Source: Ideonella sp. (GTDB taxonomy: Bacteria > Pseudomonadota > Gammaproteobacteria > Burkholderiales > Burkholderiaceae_C). From it: DNA of 64,000 bases. The notes under the pieces are model-generated. The model was not told the DNA's origin. It did no database searches and saw nothing but the letters and a program-made list of their open reading frames with translations. Numbering within the stretch: position 1 is the stretch's first letter; each line of letters begins with the position of its first letter. Positions 44,405-53,017 of this stretch are shown here, piece by piece. The stretch spans positions 62,001 to 126,000 of the forward strand of contig JADKIA010000003.1 of assembly GCA_016721465.1 (NCBI GenBank). The letters run 5' to 3'. A program made the position numbers and the translations under genes.

Positions 44405-46141
44405 ATGCAACGACGCATTGACCATCGATTGCTCAAGACCGTGTTGGTCACCGGAACCACCCTGGTGACCAGCGCCTGTGGCGGCAGTGACGCACCCGTG
44501 CTGCCCACGCTGGCCGCGGCCACGCCGGGCACCCTGCAGGCCTGCACCGATCTGGCGACCAAGGCCGCGCTGGCCAACACCACCATCGCCTCATCGGTCC
44601 TGGTGGCCGCGGGTGGTCTCACCGTCACCGGTGTGACCACGCCGATGCCCGAGCATTGCCTGGTCAAGGGCGAGATAAACCGGCGCACCAGTGCGGTGGA
44701 CGGCAAGTCCTACGCCATCGGCTTCGAGATGCGCTTGCCCACGGCCTGGAATGGGCGCTTCTTCTACCAGGCCAACGGCGGCATCGACGGCTCGGTGGTC
44801 ACCGCCACCGGCCCCAACAGCGGCGGCGCACCCTTGAGCAACGCGCTGCAGATGGGCTTTGCCGTGATCAGCTCCGACGCCGGCCACGCCGGCCCGCCGT
44901 GGTGGGGCCTGGACCCTCAGGCGCGGCTGGACTATGGCTATCAGGCCGTGGGCTCGCTCACGCCCATGGCCAAGGCCCTGATCAAGACGGCCTATGGCAA
45001 GGCGCCGGATCGCTCGTACTTCGGCGGCTGCAGCAATGGTGGCCGACATGCGATGGTCGCCGCGGCGCGCTATGCTGACCAGTACGACGGCATCCTGGCC
45101 GGGGCACCGGGCTTGCACCTGCCCAAGGCCGCCACCGCGCAGCTGTGGAAGGTGCAGCAATACGCCAGCATCGCCACCAGCACCATCGCCACCGGCGCGG
45201 ATGCGGGCCAGAAGGACATCACCTCGGCCGTCACGCCGGCCGAGTTCAAGCTGCTGGGCGACAAGATCATGGGCAAGTGCGACGCGCTGGATGGCGCGGT
45301 CGACGGCATCGTGTCCGACATCCAGGCTTGCCAGGGCGCATTCAACCTCGCCACCGACGTGCCGACCTGTACCGGCGCGCGCGATGGCAGCTGCCTGAGC
45401 GCGGCGCAGAAGACGGTGCTGGGCAACATCTTTGCCGGCGCGCGCAACAGCAAGGGCGAGGCCACGTACTCCAACTTCTACTACGACCCGGGCGTGGCAG
45501 GCTCGAACCACGCGTTGTGGCACTACAGCAATTCCACCGCACTCGACCCTGGCGCCGTGGCCTTCATCTTCACCACGCCTCCGTCCAGTCAGGCGGCCTT
45601 CCTGGCCACCACCGGTCTGAAGTACGGGCTGGCCTTCAACATGGACACCGACCACCCGAAGATGTTCGCCACCGACGCCACGTACAAGGAATCCCCTTGG
45701 TCGTACATGACGCCGCCCAACGAGACCGACCTGTCCACGCTGAGGAGCCGCGGCGCCAAGCTGCTGGTCTACCACGGTGCAGCCGATCCGATCTTCTCGG
45801 CGGCCGACACCAGCAAGTGGTATGAGGCGCTGCAGTCGGCCACCAGCGGTGAGGCCGCCGGCTTTGCGCGCTACTTCATCGTGCCGGGCATGAACCACTG
45901 TTCGGGCGGCCCGGCCACCGACCAGTTCGACATGATCTCGCAACTGGTGAACTGGGTGGAGAAGGCCCAGGCGCCGGAACTGGTCGTGGCCAAGGTGCGC
46001 GGCGCCGGGGCCAACGTGGTCAACACCGAGCTGCCTGCCAGCTGGGGCGCCGCCCGCAGCCGGCCGCTGTGTGCCTATCCGAAGGTGGCGCGCTACAGCG
46101 CCGGCGACCTGGAAAGCGCGGCGAGCTTCAGCTGCAAGTGA
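44405..46141 (+). CDS. Tannase/feruloyl esterase family lipoprotein
   Basis: The 578-residue protein has a lipoprotein signal (lipobox TSAC, C25). The alpha/beta-hydrolase carries the tannase-family nucleophile C209-S210 in YFGGCSNGGRHAM, a catalytic Asp in LLVYHGAADPIFS and His in GMNHCSGG; the paired cysteines next to Ser and His fit the CS-D-HC motif. A large lid domain is inserted (250-430). The family cleaves esters of aromatic acids (tannins, feruloyl esters, and MHET in some Burkholderiales). The substrate here is unknown. A MarR regulator follows 79 bases downstream. Confidence 0.92.
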   Translation: MQRRIDHRLLKTVLVTGTTLVTSACGGSDAPVLPTLAAATPGTLQACTDLATKAALANTTIASSVLVAAGGLTVTGVTTPMPEHCLVKGEINRRTSAVDGKSYAIGFEMRLPTAWNGRFFYQANGGIDGSVVTATGPNSGGAPLSNALQMGFAVISSDAGHAGPPWWGLDPQARLDYGYQAVGSLTPMAKALIKTAYGKAPDRSYFGGCSNGGRHAMVAAARYADQYDGILAGAPGLHLPKAATAQLWKVQQYASIATSTIATGADAGQKDITSAVTPAEFKLLGDKIMGKCDALDGAVDGIVSDIQACQGAFNLATDVPTCTGARDGSCLSAAQKTVLGNIFAGARNSKGEATYSNFYYDPGVAGSNHALWHYSNSTALDPGAVAFIFTTPPSSQAAFLATTGLKYGLAFNMDTDHPKMFATDATYKESPWSYMTPPNETDLSTLRSRGAKLLVYHGAADPIFSAADTSKWYEALQSATSGEAAGFARYFIVPGMNHCSGGPATDQFDMISQLVNWVEKAQAPELVVAKVRGAGANVVNTELPASWGAARSRPLCAYPKVARYSAGDLESAASFSCK

Positions 46142-46220
46142 CTTGACGCCTCGCAACCATGGGCCCGGCACGCGGGTGTCGGGCCTGGGTTCATGGGCCC
46201 CGGCTGTCACAATCGGGGCC

Positions 46221-46685
46221 ATGAAACCGCGCAAGAACGCGCCCGCTGCAACCGTGCCGCACAGCGTCGACAGCCACTTCCTGAAGGCCTTGGTGGGCTA
46301 CAACACGCGGCGCGCCACGATCCGAATCATGGCCGTGTTCGCCGAGCGAATGGGCCCCCTGGACCTCAACGAGGTGGAGTTCTCGATCCTGTCGTTGATC
46401 GGGCGAAACCCGGGGCTGACGCCCACTCAGCTGTGCGCCGAACTGGGCCTGCTGCCGCCCAATCTCACCAAGCTGCTGGCGCGCCTGGACCGGCGCCAGC
46501 TGCTGGATCGCCAGGTGCCCGCCAGCGACAAGCGCGCGGTGTGTCTCAATCTCAGCCGCGCCGGCACCGAACTGCTGGCCCAGGCGGAGTCCACCGCGGT
46601 GGCGCTGGAGGCCGAAGCATCGTCGGCGCTGTCGGCCAGGCAGCGCGAGACGCTGATCACGCTGCTGCAGAAGATCTACGCGTGA
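46221..46685 (+). CDS. MarR-family transcriptional regulator
   Basis: The 154-residue protein has the MarR winged helix: LNEVEFSILSLIGRNPGLTPTQLCAELGLLPPNLTKLLARLDRRQLLDRQVPASDKRAVCLNLSRAGTELL (about 50-120), with the wing at DKRAVCLNL. MarR proteins commonly sense aromatic compounds. It follows the tannase-like esterase gene in the same direction, so control of that gene is plausible. ATG 46221 is used; it ends 7 bases from the convergent YebC gene. Confidence 0.92.
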   Translation: MKPRKNAPAATVPHSVDSHFLKALVGYNTRRATIRIMAVFAERMGPLDLNEVEFSILSLIGRNPGLTPTQLCAELGLLPPNLTKLLARLDRRQLLDRQVPASDKRAVCLNLSRAGTELLAQAESTAVALEAEASSALSARQRETLITLLQKIYA

Positions 46686-46692
46686 GCGGCGT

Positions 46693-47406
46693 TCAGCCGG
46701 CCAGCCCCGCGAACACGTTCTGCACGTCCTCGCTCGCATCCAGCGCGGCCAGGAAGGATTCCACCTCGTCGAGCGCTTCGGCGCTCAGGCTGGTGGGGTC
46801 GATGGGGTTCTTGGGGCGGTAGCCCAGGTTGGCGGAGGTCACCGTGAAGCCCTGCGCCGGCAGTGCGCGGCTCACCAGGTCGAGGTCGGTGGGGTCGGTG
46901 AGGAACAGCGTCACTCCGTCTTCGTCCGCCGGCTCGAAATCCTGTGCGCCTGCCTCGATGGCGGCCAGCTCGGCGTCGGCGCCGGCCTTGCTGGGCTCGG
47001 CCTCGATCAGGCCCAGGTGCGCGAAATCCCAGGACACCGAGCCCGAGGTGCCCAGGTGGCCCTTGCGGAACAGCACCCGCATCTCGGAGGCGGCGCGGTT
47101 CACGTTGTCGGTGAGGCACTCCACCATCACCGGCACCTGGTGCGGCGCAAAACCTTCGTAGATCATGTGCTCGAAATGCACGGCCTCACCGGTGAGGCCG
47201 GCGCCCTTCTTGATGGCGCGGTCCAGCGTGTCCTTGGGCATGGACACCTTGCGCGCCTGCTCCAGCACCAGCCGCAGGCGCGAGTTGCCCGCCGGGTCGG
47301 CGCCGTGCCGCGCAGCGATCATGATGTCCTTGGCCAGCTTGCCGAACAGGCGGCCCTTGGCGTTGGCGGCCAGGTCCTTGTGCTTTGCTTTCCACTGCGC
47401 GCCCAT
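46693..47406 (-). CDS. YebC/TACO1-family protein (YeeN-type)
   Basis: The 237-residue protein begins MGAQWKAKHKDLAANAKGRLFGKLAKDIMIAAR, the YeeN-like form of the family signature. It continues with SRLRLVLEQARKVSMPKDTLDRAIKKG, YEGFAPHQVPVMVECLTDNVNRAASEMRVLFRKGHLGTSGSVSWDF and a C-terminal domain. YebC/TACO1 proteins help translation of proline-rich or stalled sequences and were earlier described as transcription regulators. Length is normal. Confidence 0.93.
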   Translation of the reverse strand: MGAQWKAKHKDLAANAKGRLFGKLAKDIMIAARHGADPAGNSRLRLVLEQARKVSMPKDTLDRAIKKGAGLTGEAVHFEHMIYEGFAPHQVPVMVECLTDNVNRAASEMRVLFRKGHLGTSGSVSWDFAHLGLIEAEPSKAGADAELAAIEAGAQDFEPADEDGVTLFLTDPTDLDLVSRALPAQGFTVTSANLGYRPKNPIDPTSLSAEALDEVESFLAALDASEDVQNVFAGLAG

Positions 47407-47469
47407 GGGGGTGTCCCTTCTCGTCGTGCGACGGATTCTAGGTGCCGCTCCATCCCGGTACGGGGCGCC

Positions 47470-48333
47470 TCACACCACGCTGCGGTGCCGCGCCAGGCAG
47501 GTGTCCAGCACCTGCTCGCCCGGCTGGGCCCACCAGTGGTCCGAGAAGATCTCCACCTCGGCGTGGCCGGCATAGCCGGCGGCCTCCATCCAGCCGCGCA
47601 CCTTGCGCAGCTCGATCACGCCGTCGCCCATCATGCCGCGGTCGTTGAGCAGATCGCGCGTGGGGGTGAGCCAGTCGCACACGTGGTAGGCCAGCAGGCG
47701 CTCGCGGCCGGCGCGGGCGATCTGCGCGGCCAGCTTCGGGTCCCACCAGACGTGGTACAGGTCCACCGCCACGCCGAGCGCGCCGCTGCGCGCAGGGTCG
47801 AGCTCGTCGCACAGGTCCAGCGCCTGCTCCAGCGTGTTGATGCAGGCGCGCTCGGCGGCCTGCATGGGATGCAGGGGCTCGATGGCCAGCGGCATGCCCG
47901 CCTGGCGCGCGTACTCCAGCGTGGCCGCGATGCCGTCGCGCACCTCGCCGCGTGCGCGGCCGATGTCCTTGTGGGCGGCATGGCCGTCCAGTGCTCCGGG
48001 CAGCGAGCCCACCACCAGCACCAGGCAGGGGGCGTTGAGCGCGCGCGCTTCGTCGACGGCCTGGCGGTTGTCGGCCAATGCGGCCGCCAGGCCGGACGCG
48101 TCCTTGGCGGGGTAGAAGCCGCCGCGGCAATAGCCCGACAGCGCGACGCCGGCGTCGCGCAGCCGCCTGGCCACGGCGTCCAGACCCACGGCCGCCACCT
48201 GGTCGCGCCAGGGCGAGATGGCGCGGATGTCGCGCCGCGCGCACTCGTCGATGATGCGGTCCAGCTTCCACTGCTTGCGCACGGTGGCGGTGTTGATCGA
48301 TAGCCCCTGCGGGCCTGCTGAGAAGTCGCGCAT
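47470..48333 (-). CDS. Sugar phosphate isomerase/epimerase-like TIM-barrel protein
   Basis: The 287-residue protein (AP endonuclease 2 superfamily) contains DRIIDECARRDIRAISPWRDQVAAVG at the start, LSGYCRGGFYPAKD, ALNAPCLVLVVGSLPG, MPLAIEPLHPM with a metal-ligand Glu, VAVDLYHVWWDPKL, and AEVEIFSDHWW near the end, so the usual Glu/Asp/His metal site seems present. It starts 1 base into the stop of the DUF993 gene (TGATG), so it is translationally coupled. It is the last gene of the tctCBA-led cluster; the substrate is unknown. Confidence 0.86.
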   Translation of the reverse strand: MRDFSAGPQGLSINTATVRKQWKLDRIIDECARRDIRAISPWRDQVAAVGLDAVARRLRDAGVALSGYCRGGFYPAKDASGLAAALADNRQAVDEARALNAPCLVLVVGSLPGALDGHAAHKDIGRARGEVRDGIAATLEYARQAGMPLAIEPLHPMQAAERACINTLEQALDLCDELDPARSGALGVAVDLYHVWWDPKLAAQIARAGRERLLAYHVCDWLTPTRDLLNDRGMMGDGVIELRKVRGWMEAAGYAGHAEVEIFSDHWWAQPGEQVLDTCLARHRSVV

Positions 48334-49526
48334 CAGACGACGCCGTGCACAGCCAGCACTGCGCGCATGCGCGCGGCCGCGCGTTCGGGGTCGGCCAGCA
48401 GGCCGGCACGGTCGGCCAGGCGGAACAGCTCGGCCAGGTGCGGCAACGAGCGTGTGCTCTGCTGGCCACCGACCATCACGAAGTGGTCCTGCAGGCCATT
48501 GAGCCAGGCCATGAAGACCACGCCGGTCTTGTAGAAGCGCGTGGGCGCCTGGAAGATGTGGCGCGACAGCGGCACGGTGGGCGCCAGGATGGCCTCGAAC
48601 CTTGGCTGGTCGCCGGCGGCCAGCGCAGACAGCGCGGCCGACGCCGCTGGCGCGATGGCGTCGAAGATGCCCAGCAAGGCATGGCTGTGGCCTTGCTCGT
48701 CGCCGGCGATCAATTCGGCGTAGTTGAAATCGTCGCCGGTGTACATGCGCACGCCCCGGCCGTCGGGCCCGCCGGTGCGCACCAGGCGGCGGCGCATCGC
48801 GATCTCCTTGTCCTTGTCGAGCAGGGAGATCTTCACGCCGTCCACCTTGGCGGCATGGCGGTTGATCACGTCGGTGGCCACGTCCATCGCAGCCATGGGG
48901 TCGGCGCTGCCCCAGTAGCCGGCCAGCGCCGGGTCGAACATGTCGCCCAGCCAGTGGATGATCACCGGCTCGCGCACCTGCGACAGGATGCGGTCGTACA
49001 CGCGGCGGTAGTCGTCGGCAGAACGGGCCACCCGCGCGAGCGCCCGGCTGGCCATCAGGATGATGCGGCCGCCCAGGTGCTCGATCGCGGCCAGCTGTTC
49101 CTCATAGGCGCGGATCACGTCGTCGATCGACTTCGCCGCCTCGGGCGCCAGGTGATCGGTGCCGGCGCCCGAGGCGAGGAAGGCACCGGGCACATCGCGC
49201 GAGGCGTCGATGGAGCGGCGGATCAGCTCCAGCGAGGTGGGCCAGTCCAGGCCCATGCCACGCTGCGCCGTGTCCATGGCCTCGGCCACGCCCAGGCCCA
49301 GGCGCCACAGGTGCTGGCGGTAGGCGATGGTGGCGTCCCAGTCGATGGCGCAATCCAGCCAGGGGTTGTTCGCGGCCAGCGGGTCGGCCACCACGTGCGC
49401 GGCAGAGTAGGCCACGCGGTTGAAGGGCGTCGTGGCGCGCGTGGGGAAGGCCAGGGGTTCGGAGAGCTGGAAGCTTTCCAACGTGCCCTGCGCGGTGGGC
49501 AGGCGCAGGCTGAGGGTGTCGGTCAT
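48333..49526 (-). CDS. DUF993/dihydrodipicolinate synthase-like protein
   Basis: The 397-residue protein matches the DUF993 group of DapA-like TIM barrels: LAFPTRATTPFNRVAYSAAHVVADPLAANNPW, IDWDATIAYRQHLWRLGLGVAEAMDTAQRGMGLDW, ASGAGTDHL, VIIHWLGDMFDPALAGYWG, VDGVKISLLDKDKEI with a candidate Schiff-base lysine (VKISL), and MYTGDDFNYAELI. It is probably an aldolase or lyase acting on a keto-sugar acid. It sits between a dehydrogenase gene and a coupled TIM-barrel gene. The exact reaction is unknown. Confidence 0.85.
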   Translation of the reverse strand: MTDTLSLRLPTAQGTLESFQLSEPLAFPTRATTPFNRVAYSAAHVVADPLAANNPWLDCAIDWDATIAYRQHLWRLGLGVAEAMDTAQRGMGLDWPTSLELIRRSIDASRDVPGAFLASGAGTDHLAPEAAKSIDDVIRAYEEQLAAIEHLGGRIILMASRALARVARSADDYRRVYDRILSQVREPVIIHWLGDMFDPALAGYWGSADPMAAMDVATDVINRHAAKVDGVKISLLDKDKEIAMRRRLVRTGGPDGRGVRMYTGDDFNYAELIAGDEQGHSHALLGIFDAIAPAASAALSALAAGDQPRFEAILAPTVPLSRHIFQAPTRFYKTGVVFMAWLNGLQDHFVMVGGQQSTRSLPHLAELFRLADRAGLLADPERAAARMRAVLAVHGVV

Positions 49527-49542
49527 GTCGCTGCCCGCCGCA

Positions 49543-50706
49543 TCAAGCCGGCAAGGCCGGCAAATCCACCCAGCGGCGCTCGCGCCAGCTTTCCAGCGCG
49601 CATTCCACCAACTGCACGCCCTTGGCGCCTTCCAGGAGATTCCACCTGAACGGCGCGTCCTCCACCACATGGCGAATGTAGGCCTCCCACTGCGTCTTGA
49701 AGCCGTTGTCGAACGCGGTGTAGTCCGGCACCAGGGGCCATTGGTCCATGAAGTTGATGGACTGGCGCACATCGGGGTTCCACACCGGCTTGGGCGTGTT
49801 CACGCGGGCCTGGCTGCGGCAGTCCTGCAGGCCGGCCACGGCCGAGCCGTGCGTGCCGTCGACGTGGAAGGTGACCAGGTCGTCGCGGCGCACGCGGGTG
49901 GTCCACGAGCTGTTGATCTGCGCCACCACCGGCTCGCCGCCCGGCGCCTGGAGTTGAAAGGTGGCATAGGCCGCGTCGTCGGCGGTGGCGGTGTAGCGCC
50001 GGCCTTGCTCATCGATGCGCTCGGGGATGTGCGTGGCACCCAGGCAGGACACCGACTTCACCTCGCCGAACAGGTTGTCCAGCACATAGCGCCAGTGGCA
50101 CAGCATGTCCAGGATGATGCCGCCGCCGTCTTCGCTGCGGTAGTTCCACGACGGGCGCTGGCTGGGCTGCAGGTCGCCCTCGAACACCCAGTAGCCAAAC
50201 TCGCCGCGCACCGACAGCAGGCGGCCGAAGAAGCCCGAGTCGATCAGCATCTTCAGCTTCAACAGGCCGGGCAGGAAGAGCTTGTCCTGCACCACACCGT
50301 GCTTGATGCCCTTGGCCTGCGCCAGGCGGTAGATGCCCAGCGCTTCATCGAGGTTGGTGGCCACCGGCTTTTCGCAATAGAGGTGCTTGCCCGCCGCGAT
50401 CGCCTGGGCCAGCAGCGTGGGGCGCATCTGCGTGGTGGCGGCGTCGAAGAACACCGTGTCGTTGGGGTTGGCCAGAGCCGCCGTGAGGTCGGTGCCCCAG
50501 CGCTCCACGCCGTGGGCCTTGGCCAGTGCGGCGATCTTGTCGGCGTCGCGGCCGATGAGGATGGGATCGGGCATCACGCGGTCGCCACTTGCCAGCGCCA
50601 CGCCCCCTTCGGCGCGGATGGCCTTGATCGAGCGGATCAGGTGCTGGTTCATGCCCATGCGGCCGGTCACGCCGTGCATGATGATGCCGAGTCTGCGGGT
50701 GGCCAT
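49543..50706 (-). CDS. Gfo/Idh/MocA-family oxidoreductase
   Basis: The 387-residue protein has an N-terminal Rossmann fold (LGIIMHGVTGRMGMNQHLIRSI, about 5-26), the family motif YCEKPVATNLDEAL (about 129-142) and a C-terminal alpha/beta domain with GGGIILDMLCHWRYVLDNLFG, where D and H match the catalytic pattern. These enzymes oxidise a sugar or polyol hydroxyl, often at C3, using NAD. It lies in the middle of the catabolic cluster, 26 bases after the enolase-superfamily gene. Confidence 0.92.
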   Translation of the reverse strand: MATRRLGIIMHGVTGRMGMNQHLIRSIKAIRAEGGVALASGDRVMPDPILIGRDADKIAALAKAHGVERWGTDLTAALANPNDTVFFDAATTQMRPTLLAQAIAAGKHLYCEKPVATNLDEALGIYRLAQAKGIKHGVVQDKLFLPGLLKLKMLIDSGFFGRLLSVRGEFGYWVFEGDLQPSQRPSWNYRSEDGGGIILDMLCHWRYVLDNLFGEVKSVSCLGATHIPERIDEQGRRYTATADDAAYATFQLQAPGGEPVVAQINSSWTTRVRRDDLVTFHVDGTHGSAVAGLQDCRSQARVNTPKPVWNPDVRQSINFMDQWPLVPDYTAFDNGFKTQWEAYIRHVVEDAPFRWNLLEGAKGVQLVECALESWRERRWVDLPALPA

Positions 50707-50731
50707 GGTGGGTCCTTTCGATGCGGGTGGA

Positions 50732-52162
50732 TCAGGGTGCCGAAGGTGCCGCGGCGAGGACGGGCATGTCGGCCCAGTCGGGCTGCGCGGCGCTGGCGTA
50801 GCCGGCGCACGCCAGCGAGCCCAGCGCGATGCGGCCTTCGCGGATGTGCAGGCGCGCGGCGCCGTGCGAGTGTTCGTAGAGATCGGGGTGCGCGGCGAGG
50901 AAGGCCTGCTGCTCGGCCTCGGGCAGCGCGGCCATGCCATTCACGTAGTGGTGGCCGTTGCGCTCCACGTGCGTGATGCCGAGCAGGTTCACCAGCGCCA
51001 GGTCCTGCTGCACCGACAGGCCCGCCTGCGTGGTCAGGTCTTCGGCCGACATGAAGTAGCGCGCGCCGTCGTGCCGCGCATTCCAGGCCACACAGCGCGC
51101 GCCATTGAGCAGCGACTTGTAGAGGCCCTTGCAGGTCTTGCTGGAGATGCCGGTGTAGCCGCGTGCTCGTGCCTGCACGAAGCTGTCCAACTCGCCATCG
51201 GACTCGTCCACGATCACCGGCTTGATGGCGGCGAGCGAGCGCACGTCCACGTCGAGTGCCCGCTTGCGCGCGATCGGCTGCTCGATGAACAGGATGGAGC
51301 GCAGCAGCCGCCCCAGCGCGGGCGCCTCGGCCATGCGCGCCAGCAACTCGGCCACACCGGCGGCGTCGGCATACTGCTCATTGCCGTCGAGCGAGGCGAA
51401 GTACTCGGTGCCCCGGCGGTCGAGCACAGCCGCGATCGAAGTCAAGCGAGCCAGATCGTCGTCGACGCGGCCGCCCACCTTGAGCTTGAAGTAGCGGTGC
51501 CCGCACTGCGCGATCACCTGCTCCAGCGTCTCGGGCAGGCCATCGTGGACGGGATGCTGCAGGTCGGCGGCGGTGATGGCATCGACCATGCCGACGGTGT
51601 GGCGGGCCTCGATGGAGGCGGCGGGTTGCAACGCAGCCAGAAAGCCCGCCCAGTCGAGCCCGGCGAACTCGGTCCGGCGCGGGCCAATGCCGGCGAGGTT
51701 GCCTTGCATGGCGGCGTAGAACGACAGGCCCTGCGCCCGGCACAGCGCGTCGAGCACGGCACGATCGATCAGCGCGGGGCCATAGCTGGCCAGCAGCGGG
51801 TTGAAGCCCCGCGCCGCGCCGGCGCCTTGAACGCCGTCGTGGTGGCGCGCAAAGTGGCCGAAGGCAGAGTCGGGCGCTGCGTCGGCCAGGTAGGCCTCGC
51901 GCGACAGTCGCAACACCTCGCGCAGTTGGTCGAAGTTGTCGTCGTTGCTCAAGGCCAGGTTCTTGTCGAACCATTTGGGCGCCATCAGCTCGGCCGAGCC
52001 ACCCCAGGCGCTGCGGCCATCGGTGAACTCGATGCGCACCCGCGCGAAGGCCTGCGGGCATTCGGTGAGCGTGACCACGCCGAAGCGGAATGGCAGCCGC
52101 AGCCGCACGGGCCGCTCGTGCAGGGCAATCTCGCGAATGCGGAAGCGGGCCGCTTCAGGCAT
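50732..52162 (-). CDS. Enolase-superfamily (mandelate racemase-like) dehydratase
   Basis: The 476-residue protein has a long N-terminal capping domain with ALHERPVRLRLPFRFGVVTLTECPQAFARV. In the barrel, FKLKVGG supplies the KxK base, SLDGNEQY and FIEQPI give metal-binding Asp and Glu, VIVDESDGEL the third ligand, and GYTGISSKTCKGLYKSLLNGA a lysine at the opposite side. Members abstract a proton alpha to a carboxylate, typically dehydrating sugar acids. It overlaps the upstream TIM-barrel gene by 8 bases. The substrate is unknown. Confidence 0.88.
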   Translation of the reverse strand: MPEAARFRIREIALHERPVRLRLPFRFGVVTLTECPQAFARVRIEFTDGRSAWGGSAELMAPKWFDKNLALSNDDNFDQLREVLRLSREAYLADAAPDSAFGHFARHHDGVQGAGAARGFNPLLASYGPALIDRAVLDALCRAQGLSFYAAMQGNLAGIGPRRTEFAGLDWAGFLAALQPAASIEARHTVGMVDAITAADLQHPVHDGLPETLEQVIAQCGHRYFKLKVGGRVDDDLARLTSIAAVLDRRGTEYFASLDGNEQYADAAGVAELLARMAEAPALGRLLRSILFIEQPIARKRALDVDVRSLAAIKPVIVDESDGELDSFVQARARGYTGISSKTCKGLYKSLLNGARCVAWNARHDGARYFMSAEDLTTQAGLSVQQDLALVNLLGITHVERNGHHYVNGMAALPEAEQQAFLAAHPDLYEHSHGAARLHIREGRIALGSLACAGYASAAQPDWADMPVLAAAPSAP

Positions 52163-53006
52163 GGGCGTCCAGACCCTGCAACAGGCCCCGGAGATAGCCA
52201 ATGGCGCGGGCGGCAGAACCCATGCCGTCGGGCACATAGTCGAACGGCTCCACGGCCACGATGCCCCGGTAGTGGCCTGCCGCCTGCTGCCGCTGCAGCT
52301 CGCGCAGGATGGGTGCAAAGGCCAGCTCGCCCTGGCCAGGGCCTCGCCGGTTGGGGTCGTTCACCTGCACGTGGGCGATGTGGCCGGTGGGCATCCAGCG
52401 GGCCATCAACGCGGCGATGGATTCGCTCTCCACCTGGCCTGCTGCGCTGCAGTCGATCATGGTCTTGAAGGCCGGCGAGCCGATCTGCTCGACCAGTGCG
52501 GTGGCCGCGGCCACGGTGTTGATCAGGTCGGTCTCGCGCGTGGACAGCGGCTCGATGCAGTAGGTCACGTCGCAGGCCTCGGCACGCCGCGCTGCGCGGG
52601 CCAGGCAAGCGCGGGCGCGGTCCAGGGCCGTGGCCAGCGATTCGCCGGCCGGCACCGAGCGCTGTTTGGGCGAGCCATGCACCAGGTACTTTCCGCCCAT
52701 CAGTGCGCACAGCTCCACCAGGCGCTCCATCACCGCCGTGGTGCGCTCGCGCTGCGCGGCGTCGGCGCTGACGATGGACAGGCCGGCCGGCGCCACCAGC
52801 AGCCAGTGCAGGCCGCTGATGACCAGGCCATGGTCCTGCGCCTGCCGCGCAAACGCAGCGGCCTGCGCATCCGTGATGGCCATCGGGTCTTCGGCCAGCG
52901 TGAACGGCGCCACCTCCAGGCCGTCATAGCCCAACGCCGCCGCCACCGCGCACTGCTGCGCAAACGGCATGGGCTGCAGCACCTCGTTGCAAAGGGCGAT
53001 GTGCAT
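52155..53006 (-). CDS. Hydroxypyruvate isomerase/sugar epimerase-like TIM-barrel protein
   Basis: The 283-residue protein has the AP-endonuclease-2-type barrel: MHIALCNEVLQPMPFAQQCAVAAALGYDGLEVAPF, GLVISGLHWLLVAPAGLSI, KYLVHGSPKQR, TYCIEPLSTRETDLINTV with a metal Glu, MIDCSAAG, HIAHVQVNDPNRRGPGQGELAFAPIL, and IVAVEPFDY. It is likely a metal-dependent isomerase or epimerase of a keto-sugar. It lies 11 bases after tctA and overlaps the dehydratase gene, so it is in the same operon. Confidence 0.88.
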   Translation of the reverse strand: MHIALCNEVLQPMPFAQQCAVAAALGYDGLEVAPFTLAEDPMAITDAQAAAFARQAQDHGLVISGLHWLLVAPAGLSIVSADAAQRERTTAVMERLVELCALMGGKYLVHGSPKQRSVPAGESLATALDRARACLARAARRAEACDVTYCIEPLSTRETDLINTVAAATALVEQIGSPAFKTMIDCSAAGQVESESIAALMARWMPTGHIAHVQVNDPNRRGPGQGELAFAPILRELQRQQAAGHYRGIVAVEPFDYVPDGMGSAARAIGYLRGLLQGLDAHA

Positions 53007-53017
53007 GGCGGCGGCCT

